Shown one piece after another: positions 63,701 to 64,000 of a DNA stretch of 64,000 bases. The notes beneath the pieces are model-generated. The model worked only from the letters and a program-made list of their open reading frames with translations. It was not told the origin of the DNA and made no database searches. The translations under genes and the position numbers were made by a program. This stretch comes from Crotophaga sulcirostris (Eukaryota; Chordata; Aves; Cuculiformes; Crotophagidae): positions 496,001-560,000 of the forward strand of contig VYZB01000294.1 of NCBI GenBank assembly GCA_013397455.1. Direction: 5' to 3'. The number at the start of each line of letters is the position of its first letter. Positions within the stretch are counted from its first letter, which is position 1.

Positions 63701-64000
63701 TCCATGCCTGGCAGAGAATGCCAGCTCTGCTCGCATCTATCACCAGGTGAGTCCCCTGACTCCTGTTGTCACTTCTAGCTCAGCTTCGCGAGGACTATGT
63801 TGCTACCACCTAAGGCACAATTATCTTCCCTCTACCAGCACTTCCAGTGCATTCGCTTGTGAGAGAAAAACGGCTGGTGGGAGTCAAGAGGTGCTTGGTG
63901 GTGGGATGTGGAGTGCCGCTGGCTCTCTGCCCTACATCAGAGGGTGGAGGCATAACCTTTCTCTGACAGCTGCACTTGGCCACGTCCAAAAAGTCACTGC
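60701..64000. other. No recognised gene; unique DNA
   Basis: Open frames are at most 93 codons. Near 63.35-63.74 kb frames overlap on both strands in a somewhat GC-richer context that runs to the window end. No repeat family, RNA gene or splice-delimited exon was recognised. Confidence 0.5.

Noticed and set aside
1..64000. tRNA, snRNA, rRNA or CRISPR features
   Set aside because: I looked for GGTTCGA-type tRNA B-boxes, the U6 start motif and regularly spaced repeats. No convincing instance was found, although a covariance-model scan was not possible.

Overview
The window reads as vertebrate nuclear DNA, most likely from a bird. All clearly recognisable interspersed repeats are CR1 LINEs: 5'-truncated, with 8-bp microsatellite tails of the ATTCTATG or ACTGTGAT type. 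They are sparse, four loci in 64 kb, one of them a nested pair. CR1 also dominates in crocodilians and turtles, so 'bird' is an inference from CR1 style plus the low repeat load. No species is claimed. Base composition is AT-rich by eye, and there is no bacterial-style gene packing.

No host protein-coding gene or RNA gene could be supported. Open reading frames are short (164 codons at most), scattered on both strands, and show no recognisable domain or convincing exon structure. They look like chance ORFs. The only protein-coding traces with a recognisable family are decayed CR1 ORF2 (reverse transcriptase) 3' ends at about 57.9-58.1 kb (minus strand) and 38.2-38.4 kb (plus strand). The best reading is a gene desert or the interior of a very large intron.

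Layout: 1-4.7 kb is unique DNA with a homeodomain-site-rich AT block (1.2-1.5 kb) and a perfect 13-bp-arm palindrome (1.72 kb). At 4.77-4.94 kb an 82-bp sequence is repeated on both sides of a single N, probably an assembly scar. 5-27 kb is unique DNA with slightly GC-richer islands near 11-12 kb, an AT-rich candidate conserved block at 12.3-12.8 kb, a second palindrome (13.29 kb), an AAACC-type microsatellite (15.6 kb) and a diverged direct repeat pair (23.35/24.51 kb). CR1 copies lie at 27.5 kb (plus), 38.2-38.9 kb (plus, interrupted by a minus-strand CR1), 50.65 kb (plus) and 57.4-58.1 kb (minus). A second assembly gap sits inside poly-G at 36.05-36.13 kb. A possible MIR-type SINE relic lies at 44.6 kb, followed by a triplicated 15-mer (45.3 kb) and a CA repeat (46.4 kb).

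The best-supported observations are the nested CR1 insertion, with an exact rejoin of the host element and about 98 bp of unexplained DNA at the 5' junction, and a pair of closely similar CR1 copies with an ACTGTGAT tail, which indicates a younger subfamily. Several AT-rich blocks with clustered homeodomain/POU-type sites are offered only as candidate conserved noncoding elements; cross-species alignment would decide. I found no convincing evidence for a new multi-gene system here.
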